Assembly (NCBI GenBank): GCA_013397075.1
Contig: VWZS01004784.1
Span: 259,263-323,262, forward strand
Origin: Rhabdornis inornatus
Taxonomy: Eukaryota; Chordata; Aves; Passeriformes; Rhabdornithidae
Direction: 5' to 3'
Length of the DNA: 64,000 nucleotides
This document shows, piece after piece, positions 1 to 12,052 of the stretch (position 1 is the first letter of the stretch; each line of letters opens with the position of its first letter). Below the pieces are notes generated by a model. The model ran no database searches. It was not told where the DNA came from and was given only the letters and a program-made list of their open reading frames with translations. The position numbers were made by a program, and so were the translations under genes.

Positions 1-795
1 ATGGCTGCATTGAACTAGCAGTTAGGCTTAAAACAAGAGCTGACAGAGCAAAAGGTCCCCACTCTTTTCCGATATGACTCAATAGCTGAGTTATCAGCAG
101 CATATGGATTTCAAAGGGCAGGGAAGGAATTATTTATCACAAAGTCATTCATATCTGCTGCCAGAGAGATTCTTCTGCAGTTCAATCAAAAGGTCCCTGC
201 GTTTTCATCTAACACCCAGGACACACAGGTGGTGCTCAAGTGGGGATAATCCAGGCCATGGATGTTGCCTGGCCCTTCCATATCTGGTTCAAAGAAAGAG
301 ACCAAGCTTGCAGGGTGCCCCTCACTCTTAGCAAGCACAGTCAAAGCCTGGGTGTTGGAGCTACACATGGGGCTGAGTTTCTACCAGTGAAACAACAGCA
401 GTGATGTAGCAGCTTTCTCAGGCAGGGTCTGGACTCTCTTCATGCTAATTCAGCTTACTCACAGGCAGGTCAGTCTATGCAGGGTCTGCAAGCCCTTGAA
501 AAGCCAGCTCCAAGGAAACAGTCCAGACACTGTGAGCTTAAATAAGAGCTCTGATGAAGTTTGTCTTTTCCCATCTGAGCCATTTGTCTGCCTCTCCTGT
601 GGTATCTTTTACCAGATCTTTCAAAGCCATTTGTTTTGATAGTCTCCATGATGACATGATATAATAGAGGCTGTCTGCTCCAGCAAGTAGTGACTTCAGA
701 TATTTTGTTTTGCATATGGGTGCAAAAGGCCATTGCCCTCAGGTTGGATAGGTTGGCCTATCATCACATCAAATCTCAGAAACTAAACAGGAGTG
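1..795. other. Gene-free flank, nothing recognised
   Basis: No coding region, RNA gene or repeat family is recognisable. Open frames here are under 90 codons, occur on both strands, and have no familiar motifs. The stretch ends where a CR1 3' tail begins. Confidence 0.6.
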
Positions 796-1578
796 AATCA
801 TAGAATCAGCAATTGTTTAGATTGAGGAAGACCTCTAAGGTTGTCATGTCCAACCATTAACCCAGCACTGCCAGGTCCACAACTAGCTTGTCCCTAAGTG
901 CCACACCTGCACATCTTCTAAATACCTCGGGGTGCTGGCTCTACCATTTCCCTTGGCAGCCTTTCCAGTGCCTAACGACCCTTTTGGTGAAGAATTTTTT
1001 CCTAGTATCCAGTCTAAACCTACCCTGATAATCTTAAGACCCTGTCCTATTGCTTGTTACTTGGGAGAAGTGGCCTCACTAGACCTCACTGCAGCCTCCT
1101 TTTCCTGAGAGTTACAAGTTCTCCTCTGAGTCTTCTTTTCTGCAGGCTAAACAACCCCAGCACCCTCAGCTGCTCCTCATAGGACCTGTGCTCCAGACCC
1201 TTCCCCAGCTCTGTTGCCCTTCTCTGGACACTTTCCAGCACCTCAGTGTCTTTCTTGTTGTGAGGGGCCCAAAACTGAGCCCAGTATTCGAGGTGTGGCC
1301 TCACCTTGGTGCTGAGCATAGAGGGCCAATCCCTGCTCCTGCTGGACACACCATTTCTGACACAGACCAGGTGCTACTGGTCTTCTTGGCCATCTGGGCA
1401 CACCTGGCTCATGTTCAGCTGCTGTTGACCAGCACCTCCAGGTCCTTTTCCCCTGGGCAGATTTCCAGCCTGTAGTGCTGTGTGCAGTTGTGTGACCCAG
1501 GTGCAGGACCCTTCAATTCAATTGAACCTCATACAGTTGGCCTTGTCCTATCAATCCACCCTGTCCAGATCCCTCTAG
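796..1578 (-). mobile_element. CR1 LINE, 5'-truncated, 3' end of ORF2 plus 3' UTR
   Basis: A dead copy of the chicken-repeat-1 non-LTR retrotransposon, which moves by target-primed reverse transcription. On the minus strand, 1349-1086 translates to the C-terminal part of the CR1 reverse-transcriptase protein. It includes the hallmark stretch VRPHLEYWAQFWAP, followed by a QRRATELGKGLEHRSYEEQL segment and LGLFSLQKRRLRGEL. The part at 1576-1350 still aligns by eye with the CR1 RT region just downstream of the FADD catalytic box, but is broken by small deletions and frameshifts (one near 1320, others around 1400), so no protein could be made. The 3' UTR lies at 1080-800 and the tail at 808-796 carries the CR1-type ATTCTATGATT repeat in reverse orientation. 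Homology ends abruptly near 1578, which is the usual CR1 5' truncation. Family assignment is from known CR1 features; the subfamily is not determined. Confidence 0.93.
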
Positions 1579-4500
1579 GCTGACTTCATCTTAGCTTCTC
1601 CAAATGGAGTGGATCTGGTGATTGTAGGAACCATATAATCTCTCCTGAGACTGAATTCCTGGTCCTGAACAGCCTGAGAGGGGCTACAAAAGCACATTTG
1701 TTCTGGTATTTGCAGCTGTTAAAACATACCCACACACCTCTGGGCAACCATGGGCTAGCTAGGGGAATCCACCAGGGTTCCTAGAGCATGGTGCCTGCTC
1801 CTGGCCCGTGTGTGAGGGCTTGAGCTGCTTTCCTCTTCACAGCAGGTTATGCTGCAGTCCTGCTCTGTTTAAAAGGCCCATGTGCTGCCCTGGCAGAGGC
1901 TGATGCTTTCAGGATTGAAGGAACTGGTTATGGCTGGAAAATAGCTCTCCTCAGTTCCATCATTTATCAATGACACCTTGCACTTATCTTCTTTGAGACT
2001 GGATTTATAGTCTGATAAAAGTAAATGGCAGTCTCTTTGTTGACTTAAGAGGATTTTTGGGTTCACAGTTAAGACTTGATCCGGTAAAAGTATACTGCCT
2101 TTACAAGTCAAGGAAAAATAGCCCATATTAGACTAAATTTTACTTTCCTAAATAGTCTACATTCTTATTTTTTGGCACTATTTCACATAACTATTAGGAT
2201 GTCTATTTTGTAATTGTGTAGAACAGATAGTTCTTTTCTTCTCCAAATAACTTTCAAATACATCTCAGTTGTGTTTTTTGCTCTTCATCCAGCACAGCTG
2301 AAGGCTTAATGCACGTCGACCTTTAGCAGATCTGCCTTTTTAAGACCTGCTTGACTTCCTTGGTGACTATTCTTTGTGGGGCAAGGAAATGACACTCTTA
2401 TATCACCTCCCACAGCAGGGATTTCTGTAAAGTATGGGGATTCTTTCCCTTTCCATTAAAACTGTGTGCCCTCATGGACTCCTGTGGACACTGAGGGGGG
2501 TCTGTGTGTAAATCAGGTGTTTCTTATTCACATCTTTAAAATCCTCAGTCTTTTCCTTCTTCCAAATGGCATTTTTTAGGAGTTCTTTACAATCTTGTGC
2601 GAATTAGCTGTGCATCTGAAAGCTGAATTTAAAAGCTTTTAGAGAGTAAATCTCTAACAGTTTGCAGTCTGAGGTTCTAATCTTGGTTACAGTGTTCAGG
2701 GAGGGGGAATCCCAGAGTGGTAGCAGAAACCTGGGAAGTTTTCTGAGAAGGAACCTGAACCAGTCTCTTCTACCCATTCTTCATCTTACCTCCAAAGGGC
2801 TTGCTACTGTGGTGCCCATGAGAAAGCCATGATTATAATTTCTTACAGACAGGGAATCAAGACAACAGGGTGGTTTGGCAGCATTCCTCATGCCCAGAAT
2901 AATGTAGTTTCTCTTTTTTGTCAGAAAGGAGATTGTCTCTCCCTATAAGTCTTCCCCTCTCTCCATCTCCTGTTGTGGTGCAGCCAGGGGAGAAGAACAG
3001 CTGCATTTTCATCAATACAGATCATCTTCTCATACCTTGAAGATTTTCCCTTCCCAGCAGAAGAGATGATCTCCATCTATGCTTATCTTTAATCTCATTC
3101 CATTGCCTATGATTCCTTTTTTGATTTCATTAAGTGTCCCTTATGCTTATCTTGGAGAAATTTAGAGGAGCATGTAAAGATCCATGTGATGAGGAGGTGA
3201 TGAGAAAGTGTTCTCTCAGAGGTACATATCAGGTAGGGAAGAAATAATGATTGCAAGATATGTGAATACTATTGCTATGGGGGTCAGAGTTAAGGTTAAT
3301 TAAATGTCTTCATTGTGCATTGTCTTCCCCTTAAGGTGTCTGAGAGCCTTCTAAGAGAACCATTAACTCTGAGCAGCCAAGGCTTTTAATGAATATTTTT
3401 ATTGATTTTGCTTGCAACAGGTTTGATCTTAACTTACCTCTATGTATTCCTCATGTATTTTGCCTTGAAACTATATTTAAATTTTCCTAATTCAGTATTA
3501 CTATTTTATATTTTAAATCAGATATGGCAAGTAAATATTCTTACTTTTTAAAGAGAAAGCCATCAAAGTGCATATAGTCCTCTTTTTTTCAGTCTTTCTA
3601 CAAACATGATATGAATAAAATATTCTGGAAATTGCATGCAGATAACTAATGTGGCTTCTACTGAAATAGGCAATTAAACCATCTCCATATGAATTGCTTG
3701 GTGATATGCAAAAGTGTATGTTTTAACATTTCCTGCATTATACAGGATTTAAGATTAAAAAGAACATTGCATCTAGATAAAGATCTGAAAATTGTTGGGT
3801 CTCTTGTTTATAACCTCCATGTTGCTGTGAGAGATTTAGGCGGATATTAAGTATGAGCATTTGTGATTCATTTCTTCTGTATGTATGAGCATTTCCTTTC
3901 AAAATGCCTGCTTCTCATTTTGCATGAAAACTACTGTTTCGCTGCCATGGAAATGAGAAATTGTGAGAATTAATGGGATGATGAATCTCCATTGCTTGAA
4001 GACTTTCAATCAAGGCTGGCTGTCTTGAAGAGTTATTGCTCTCAGTGTAGGAGGAACTAGAGGAGGTAGTGACCTCTGTCTTTCTTTAAAGCCCTTTTCT
4101 GGCCCTAAAATGATGTCTCTGATGTAAATTTCTTTTTTTATACTCAGTCTGGCCAGATCCCCTGGAGGTCTCAGCTCCTGCTGACAGTGCTGTGTGTGTG
4201 CTTAGGAATGCTCTTGACCTGACACTGGTTTGGTTAGAGGTCCCTTAGGACAATGCTGTGGGTCTCCTCCATGATACTTCAGTTTCTCACTTTCTGCAAA
4301 TCTTCAAGTAGCTGCATTCTGTGTCTAGACTGTGGGGCACATGAGGTGTCCAGAGTCCTTATCACTGATTCTCCAACCTGAGGATCCAACTGGAGCATCC
4401 ACGCTGCTCTGTGTGCCCCTTCAAAAGACAAATGGGCTGTCCCCACAGGGAGAGGGAAGTGGAATTTTAAACTTGCTAGAGGCCTTGTGTGTCTTACCAC

Positions 4501-7500
4501 TGTGTGTTACTCATCTAAAAAACTTCTCAGGTCTCTTCTGTATTTACAAAAGGAAATGTTCAGTTCTGCCCCTGTTCAAACAATCTATCAGCTTCGTGTT
4601 ATAAAATACAACAGTACAGATCTGAGACCATTAGTTAAAGACATAAAGAATCACGCCCGAAGTTGTAAACATAAATTTCTGTGAATTATTTTTTTATTGA
4701 AGTATGTTCAAGAGATTTGCATATAGATTAAACCCTAAATATACCAAATGTCAGTCTGTTTACATCCTGATGCCTTCGTGTTGCTGCTGTGAATGGATTG
4801 CATTTGGAGCTGGAGGATTCTCCTCATTGCCTCTCTAACCAAAATACTGCAGCAGTGAGGGTTACAAGGGATCCTTACAGGTCACAGAATGCTTGCGAGA
4901 GCTTTGACTTTTTGGGATTTGGGATGAACTTGTCAGAATTTTAATGTATGTTGCCTGGAAAGCTAATGAGGCTCCATCTGGAGACTTATAACTGATTACA
5001 GGCTCAATTATTTCTCCTACCTGAGCAGGTCAGTCCTTTGTTCATACTCCTGTAAAAACAACAGCAGCAGCAACTCGGTGACTTTTCCTCATCAGAAGGG
5101 GATCTTTTTTGCTGAAAGCAGTTATTCCATGGACTTGTACCCCATGCAGACAAGTGCCTTTTTTTTTTTCCCCCTCTAAATTTCATTTTCTGGGTATTTG
5201 AAATGCCTCTTCCCTCAAGGTGATCTTGTAGTGGTTAGCGGTTCATCAGGATGGATGTACAGATGATATCGATGCCCTTGCCTTCACAGATGGGGCAGTC
5301 TAATCTAATAGCTGAGGCACCTGAGGGGTCAGAGCAGTGGGATAATGTAGAGTGATCACTTCTAACTAAAATGTGATAGCACTGAAGGAGAAAATAAAGC
5401 CTTATGGGGCAAAAGAAGGTAAAAAGTGCATACGAGTTGTTTGTACGATGATATAACAGCAGGAATATGCCCACAAAACCTTGGTGATAGAGCCTGGCTG
5501 TCAAGGAAAAGGATTTGAAATCTGCCTTGTAGACTCACTATTTCCTGCTGCAATCCCCTTCTTTCATCTTTCTGTCTTCATCTGGAAAGGAAGAAATGAT
5601 ATAATGGGACAAACAAAGGTTGTGCTCAGCACCTGTTCTGTACGAGGTCAGTGCTGTTTGGATCCCCGGGTCACAGGAGTGAGGTTGAGCAGAGATGATC
5701 ATGGCACCCTGACTACCTGAAGCAGCTCACTGAAGGATTTGTAAACCAGAGGGAATCGAGGAAGTTCCTAAAAAAATCTAATAACTCATTTGTGAATTTC
5801 AATTGATGTGTTTAGGCCTCCATCAGTTTGAGGGCTCGTTTCCTATGGGCACTTTTATTTTGCAGAGTACCAATTGTAACATTTTTCTTCCTGTCCATGT
5901 TGCTTTATTCCCATGAGCAGAAGTCAGCCTGTTCTGGTGGCCAGGGTCCAGTTCAATAGGGATGGAATATCATCCCTTCTGCAGTGAATTGGGCTGGGCC
6001 TATGTCAGCCTCTCTGCTGGATGATACCAAGATCACCAAACCATGGCAGGCTGAAAGGGTGATAGGCTGCAGTTAGCAGCTTCAGCCATGCACAAAAAAA
6101 TAGATCTGTGTCAGTGAGGGAGCAGGGTCTGCACCATGATGAGATAGCAAATGCAGCCAGATGATGATGGTGGTGATGGTGAGGGTATTAGGATCTGTGT
6201 CCTGCTTTATGGGAATGTAAAAGTGGTTTTTGACTTGCTGGGGACTGGAGGAAACTATTCTGTGCCAACAGTAAGTACTCTGAAAGAGATGAAAAAAGTT
6301 TTCCTTGCTTGGCTAAAACATCCATCTGAGATGGTACCTACCTATGCCTGACTCTTGCAGACAGCCAGATAAATGTCCCCAGGTCTTCAAGGCAGCCATG
6401 AAATGAAACTTTCTCCTAACAGATGATGCATTCCCCTTATTAGTTACAGCCTGGTGGCCACTGTCAAACACATATTAATTATTTCTCTATTTTTTTCCTT
6501 TTTAGCACCTGCAAGAAGCTTTTCCCTTCCATAAGCAGCTCTTTATTGACCAGCAGTTTGTTATTGATTTCTATATTCAATAAAACCCGTGGTAAATGGG
6601 GATATTAAATTACTCTAGAGCTCTCACTTTTAAAAATGCAAGAGAAAATAGGACACCAAGCTGTGTTTTGTTAACAAATGCAAGTTAGAAGGAGAAACCT
6701 TGCTGGGGTGTACTGCCTGAAATTTTTCTGGTCTGGTTACAAACAGACAAAATTCGTTTGTTGCACGTGTGAGTACATGTGAATACATATGCACAAAGAA
6801 TCATGTGCATATGATTTTCCTCCTGAGAGAACTGTAAGTTGTCTTTCATTTGAAGCCCAAGCCCATTAATTCTCATTTGGATGAAAAAAAATTTGTGAGG
6901 CCAAATTATGGCATTCATTAGGCAGAACTTTGAGAACAGTCTTTCGGTCTGCTATCAGACCAGTCATGAAGCGTGATGTGGGGCAGGACTGGGGAGTAAA
7001 TCTAGTTTAGGTTATGACACTGGTGCCTTTTGTTCCCTGGGTAAAATGAGGCCTCTCTTTTCCTCAAGTTCCTTTCTATGTGATTTGCAGTTCAAAGCCT
7101 CTCTCAAGAGCATCTGGACTGTGCTTGATTTTCTGCATGATTTTGTTTTTTCTACAAACAGGGAGATGAAAAGTGGGTCTGGTAGTGTAAATGCGACTAA
7201 GCAATCTGTTCAATGGGCAAAGTCAACTGCAGGACAGGGGTGTCTCTGGGGGCCTCCCTGAATGCATGCCCCTTACTTCCAGTAAGTTAGGACTGGAAAA
7301 AGAAAAAAAAAACAAAAACCCTGTATTACTTTACCCTCTGCTTTATTTTTCCGCTTTTAGCACTCTGACAGAAATATGTGACTCCTGATTCTCCTTCCAT
7401 GCTTGTGGCAGTCAGGACAAATTGATTTTGAGCACTGTGGAATTACATGGGAATGGGAGTGGGGAAATGAGATGTTTCTTTTCTTCTTGCTCTGGTCTTC

Positions 7501-8057
7501 TGTAATTCTTCCCAGTCACTGGATTCTTGGATATGAGTTAAGGAACCAGCTGTAGTGACCTGGCTTTGCTGCTACTGCTTTCTTGTCTGGAAAGGGCCAG
7601 TGTGGCTGTTCTATGAGTACAGTATGAGCTTCATCCAGCAGCTGAATTATACTATTGTAGGTACAGGTATTTCTAAACAGAACTAAGTGGTGGCCATCAT
7701 CATTTATCCCAGAGGGTCTGAAAAGCACCAAGCCCAGTGACATTGGAGAAATGGCAGCAGTAAGAACCTGTCCAGTCCAATGGCTCTGAGGGGTTGACAG
7801 TGATGAGCCTGTGGATGTCTGAGCACTTCTCTCACAGTGCTTCATTAACTAAGTACTTCCACCCAATGCTTCACGGGCATCTTTTGTCTCTAGGCAGGTA
7901 GTTCCACAAACCCCAGAGGTTTCTGGATGAGATGGCTGTGGAGCAGCTCCTGGTGCTGGGTGAGAAGCAGGAGGGACCATGTTTGCAGACATCTGTTCAC
8001 GTTACCAGTCTCCAGTGGCGCACTCTGCTCTGCCCTGGAACAGCCTCCGCTGTTTGG
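1579..8057. other. Gene-free interval between CR1 and solo LTR
   Basis: About 6.5 kb with no recognisable gene. It is AT-rich, with scattered homopolymer runs such as a T/C tract at 5159-5176. The frame at 6151-6351 (plus) starts with an acidic Asp/Gly run and contains a donor-like CAG-GTAAGT-type site (written CAGTAAGTAC at 6268), but it has no recognised domain and no partner exon. A small hairpin sits at 6786-6813. No CpG island or core promoter pattern is visible. Confidence 0.55.
6786..6813. repeat. Short inverted repeat, 10-bp arms, 8-nt loop
   Basis: CATATGCACA at 6786-6795 is the exact reverse complement of TGTGCATATG at 6804-6813, with an 8-nt spacer. Pairing stops immediately outside the arms. 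It is short enough to be chance in AT-rich DNA. Confidence 0.8.
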
Positions 8058-8062
8058 GGTGG
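8058..8062. repeat. Left target-site duplication of solo LTR
   Basis: GGTGG immediately precedes the TG dinucleotide of the LTR and is repeated exactly at 8789-8793. Confidence 0.85.
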
Positions 8063-8788
8063 TGTTGGGGGTTGAATTGTTCCCTTTTCTTTCTGTGGAA
8101 TTTTCTCCATTGTTATGCTAAGTATTTGTGGCTACACCTTAGTAGCAATAGTTTTTCCCTCACAGGGGGTGGGGGATAAGGGGAGACCGGGAAAGGAAAG
8201 GTGGGACAGGGGCCTGGGCGCGCTCTCTCGCTCGCTCGCTGGCTCGTGGGGTGGAAGGAAGACGGCCGGGGCTCCTACCCAGCATCTTCCCTGCCATCCC
8301 AACGCCGGGAGCCACGTTCCCTGCTGTCGGACATCGCACTGCTGCCTTCCCGCTTCATCCTACTGCCTCAAGGGCAGTCTGCCGAGCACCATGACTGACA
8401 CCGTGAGGAGGGAGTCTCCCCTCCATCCCCCTCTCACACCTGGGCCGCCGCCGCCGCCATCACCCAGCCGCCTTCAGCTGCACGGGACCTGCCCTGCCCA
8501 CACAGCACCGGGAACTGAGCGCAGAGAGAGAGGGCCTGTGGCCAGAGGGACTCCAACTGAGCTATACTGTTCTGTTTTGCTGTCAATTTTTTATAGCTGT
8601 TGTTGTTTCTTTTGTTTGGCTTGTTAGATATATTAGTAAAGAACTGTTATTCCTATCCCCATATCTTCTGCCTGAAAGCCTCTGATTTGCAACTATAATA
8701 ATTAGAAGGGAGGGGGGTTGCATTCTCCATCTCAGAAAAAGGGGTTCTTGCCTTTCTTTAACAAATACCTGTCTTTCAAACCAAGACA
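8063..8788 (+). mobile_element. Solo LTR of an endogenous retrovirus (ERVL-type, avian)
   Basis: A 726-bp long terminal repeat left after recombination between the two LTRs of a provirus; no internal retroviral sequence flanks it. It begins TGTTGGGGG and ends CCAAGACA, so it has the canonical TG...CA ends, and it is bounded by a perfect 5-bp duplication, GGTGG, at 8058-8062 and 8789-8793. Plus-strand orientation follows from the polyadenylation-like AGTAAA at 8635-8640 in the 3' third and from my recognition of the 3' end (from about 8620 on) as typical of songbird LTRs. A 5-bp duplication fits class III (ERVL) elements. The middle (8210-8470) is GC- and CpG-rich, with CTCG and GCC runs, unlike everything around it, which suggests a fairly young insertion. 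The open frame at 8115-8627 lies wholly in the LTR and is not taken as coding. The exact family name is uncertain. Confidence 0.9.
8221..8247. repeat. CTCG-type short tandem repeat inside the LTR
   Basis: Repeated CTCG/CTCT/CTGG units make a CpG-dense run in the GC-rich middle of the solo LTR. A GCC trinucleotide run follows near 8442-8459. Both lie in the LTR and are probably part of its promoter-proximal region rather than independent microsatellites. Confidence 0.7.
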
Positions 8789-8793
8789 GGTGG
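8789..8793. repeat. Right target-site duplication of solo LTR
   Basis: GGTGG directly after the terminal CA of the LTR; identical to 8058-8062. Confidence 0.85.
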
Positions 8794-9979
8794 ATTTGAT
8801 GCCACATTAGAAGGGTAGAGCAGAGCTGAGCAGGAAGAAGGTTCTCTTTCCAGGTAATTTCTCTTTCCCCAGAGATATTTTCTGCCCTCTTGGAGGTCCT
8901 CAACTCAAGGCTTATGAATGACACTGTGTTTGCACTGTCATGTGAAGTTGGGATTTGAGCATTTTGAGACACTGACTTCCCTGTTATCCACCTCACTTAG
9001 GTGCTGGCTTTGGTTTTGCAGCCATTCCTCAAAGGAGAAGTAGGGAAGGACTGGGTCAGACAGCAGCTGCGCCTTCTCTCTGTGGGTATTGGGATGCAGC
9101 CTCCTGAATTCCTGCCTTCCCTGGGCACTGAAAATGGAGGCACAAGAAACAAAACTAAAGCCCATCTGAAGGTCTAAAAAATTGAACTGGTCAGGCCTGA
9201 GAGGGAGTAAAAAAGACAAGACAAAAACCTGTTCCTTTATTCCTGAACATGATTGGATGTTGTAGTGCGCTGCTGAGGGACTACTAGGACCAAACTGTCC
9301 CATCAGCATGTGTTGAACTCCATGTTTCCAGGGTTTGTCTTCACAGTATTTGGGGCCTGGGGAAGAAGTGGAGGCTGAGGACTACACCCAGCTACTCCTG
9401 TCATCACCAGAATGGTCCCCAAATGGCCACTGCTGTGGTGTTAGTACTGCTGACCTGAGGGCAATGTCCAGGACCCACTGATGCATCTTCTTCCTCTGGA
9501 GGCAGATGTGAAAGGATAAAAACAGGCCACAGCACTTGGTCTCTAGAAATGCCTGTGCTTAGCCCAGCCTGCACAGAGGTGGGGGTGAAGAGTGGGGTTT
9601 GTGCCCTGGCAGCTCCACAAGCTCAGCAGTCCCAGCCACTTTAACCTCCCCTCCTGGGGCTTGCACTGCTTCTCCATCTTTCCTTGAACTGGAACGTTGA
9701 GCCTTTCGGGCCATTTGTCATTTTTTATGAACACACCAATTCACTTGGAATTCTCCCACCCTTCTCCCTCCCGGCTCTCTCCCGGTCCATTTGGTTGATT
9801 GCCACACACTCCCGTTAATGCCATGTTGGGCTGCTGATGTATGTTTAGTAACTCTCTTTAGTAGACTTGTTCTTAAAAAAAAAACAAAACAAAGAAATAG
9901 TGTTAAGAATTTCTGACACTGAGCTGGAGATAGTATTTCAGGGTGAAGCCCTGCTCTTGGCCTCCTGCCCTCTCATTGA

Positions 9980-10160
9980 CACTGCACGATGGGATTGACA
10001 ATAGAAATTTTTGTTCCGTGTCTCTGCATTAAGGTGACTTAAACAGGGATGGGTGTTTGGCAGTTAATTATAGTTTAGCAATTGTGCTTTGTGATGATTG
10101 GAGCAGCTCTGCATATAATAGATGTACTCAGCTAATTACCTCAACTGTTTAAAAAGGCCT
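9980..10160. promoter_or_regulatory. Candidate conserved non-coding element
   Basis: A block rich in homeodomain-type core sites: TTAATTA at 10064-10070, TGATTG near 10095-10100 and TAATTA at 10133-10138, within sequence free of repeats. This is a composition-based guess; conservation cannot be measured from one genome. Confidence 0.25.
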
Positions 10161-12004
10161 CATGGACAAGTAAATTTCTCTTTCTCTTTTTTTCCCCCCT
10201 CTTTCTGAGAGGAGGGGAGGAGAGGAATGCTGAACAAACAGCGAGTGTATTCTGACAGAGCCCTGACCTACATCACACACAGCCTGGCACAAAGGCATGC
10301 AGAGGAGCAGGTCTGGCTCTCTCCTGTGCTGTGGCGGTGTGGTCAGACCCAGGATTCCCACCCTGCAGCATCTTCACGCTACAACTGCACTAAGTAATAG
10401 CAAAACCTTTTAATGGGTTATGCTTGCTGCTTTCATGATATGAACCCGTCAGGCTCCATTTCCTTCCCACACATATCGTGCTGTTTTACAGCTTTCTCAT
10501 GCCTTGGGTGTGAATAAGCTTCCTCTTGCTCTCAGCTCTGGCTGGAGAACAGTTTTATCTCTCGCTTGCAGCTCTCCTGGGCAGAGGCTTGGCCAGCAGC
10601 TCCCTGCTGGCACCGGGGCAGCCCCACAGTGTGGGGGGATGAGAATGGCAGCAGCAAGAAGTGCTCTGGGCTGCTGACCCGGTGTGGGCAGGGACAAAAT
10701 CACACAGGTCTGGGTCTGCAGGCACTAATGGGGTCAAGCTGCTCCTGATGAAAGGAAGGCTCCGCTGGTGGTGCAGGGAAACTGCTCCAGGTTGGGTTTA
10801 AAAGGGAGTGAGCTCCTCATTGCCTGTGTGTGTGTCTTGCTGTCCGAGGTTACGTTTGAAAGGGCTGACCTCTGCTGCAGGGGCTGGGATCCAGGCACAT
10901 TCCCATCGTGTGGGTCAATGGCCCTGCTGAGCAGCAGCAGTGGTTATTCACAGAGTATGCTTTGATACTCAGCTCATGTCTCACACCTATGGCACCATCC
11001 ATGTCGTGGATTGCCAAGAGAGTGAATTGGCCAAAAAGCTTCCACTAATTAATGCAATAAGTCATTTTCTACATTCAATATAACCACAGATACAAAATAT
11101 TACATCTGGGACTAGAAGAAATCATTTGCTAGAATTTCTTTCCTTATGATTAAGTTTCTAGTCCTGAAGTCTCCTTAGGAAAAGGAGTAATTATGAGAGG
11201 TCATTTGTCAAAAAGGGTTCATGCATGTGATTAATTTACTACACTTCAGCAATTTACCATGTATCAGCTGGATGATGGAGACTATTCGTGTGTGCCTTGC
11301 CCTAAGCAATAGATGGGGCTAGGCTAACATGAATTTACATAATAATATATTTCTATGGATGAATTTTCAAAACTGTAATGAAAAGCCAGAGATTTTTCTG
11401 GAATCACTTTCATTTTTTGTCAATTACTGTTCTATTACTGTACTGTTACTCTGTTACAGAGCTCAAACTGTAACCTGGCAATATTTCCTAAATGTGGTAG
11501 TGCTGTTGTTTAAGTTAACCTTCCCTGTAAGATGCTTTTCAAGCCATATCTTATTAGCAGATAAGGTTTTGCCCCCAGCTGTCAAATATTTAATCCTTGG
11601 TTTCTTGAAGTCTCTCTGTCCAGAGAAATTCTCAGTCATATATAAAGTAAAATTTTTACTCCAATTTATTTTGATCCTCTACTTGTAACAAATAACACTC
11701 TTGTCAATGTTAATACTGAAGAACTTTTTCTCATTTAACTAACTCTATTTTGATGATTCTTATGTAATATGTGTAATGAAAAGCCTTGTGCAGGGTCATT
11801 CTGTGAGAGTTTTGCAGTAAATGAGTGAAGGCATCATCAATATAGTTCTGCTAAGTTCACAGAGCTTTTGGATCTGTTCCTAACTTTGTGTCCAACTCAA
11901 TTGACTTCAAGAAATTCCTGTTGTTCTTTGATCTTAGGAGTTCATACAGTTTTTTTCCAAGACTTCCCTTTATGTGTGGTTTATTTGCAAAAGGGGGAAT
12001 GCTG

Positions 12005-12052
12005 GTGTGTACAAACACACAAACACCACACATATATATGCACACATACACA
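12005..12052. repeat. Imperfect CA/TA-rich microsatellite
   Basis: Alternating purine-pyrimidine run, GTGTGT followed by interrupted CACA and TATATA units. Confidence 0.8.

Noticed and set aside
6151..6351. Small frame with a donor-like CAGTAAGTAC site
   Set aside because: No recognised protein similarity and no matching acceptor or partner exon could be identified.
8115..8627. 170-codon plus frame
   Set aside because: Lies wholly inside the solo LTR and reflects its GC-rich, stop-poor middle.
11329..11688. 119-codon hydrophobic frame
   Set aside because: The Phe/Leu richness follows from T-rich DNA; no membrane-protein family is recognisable.
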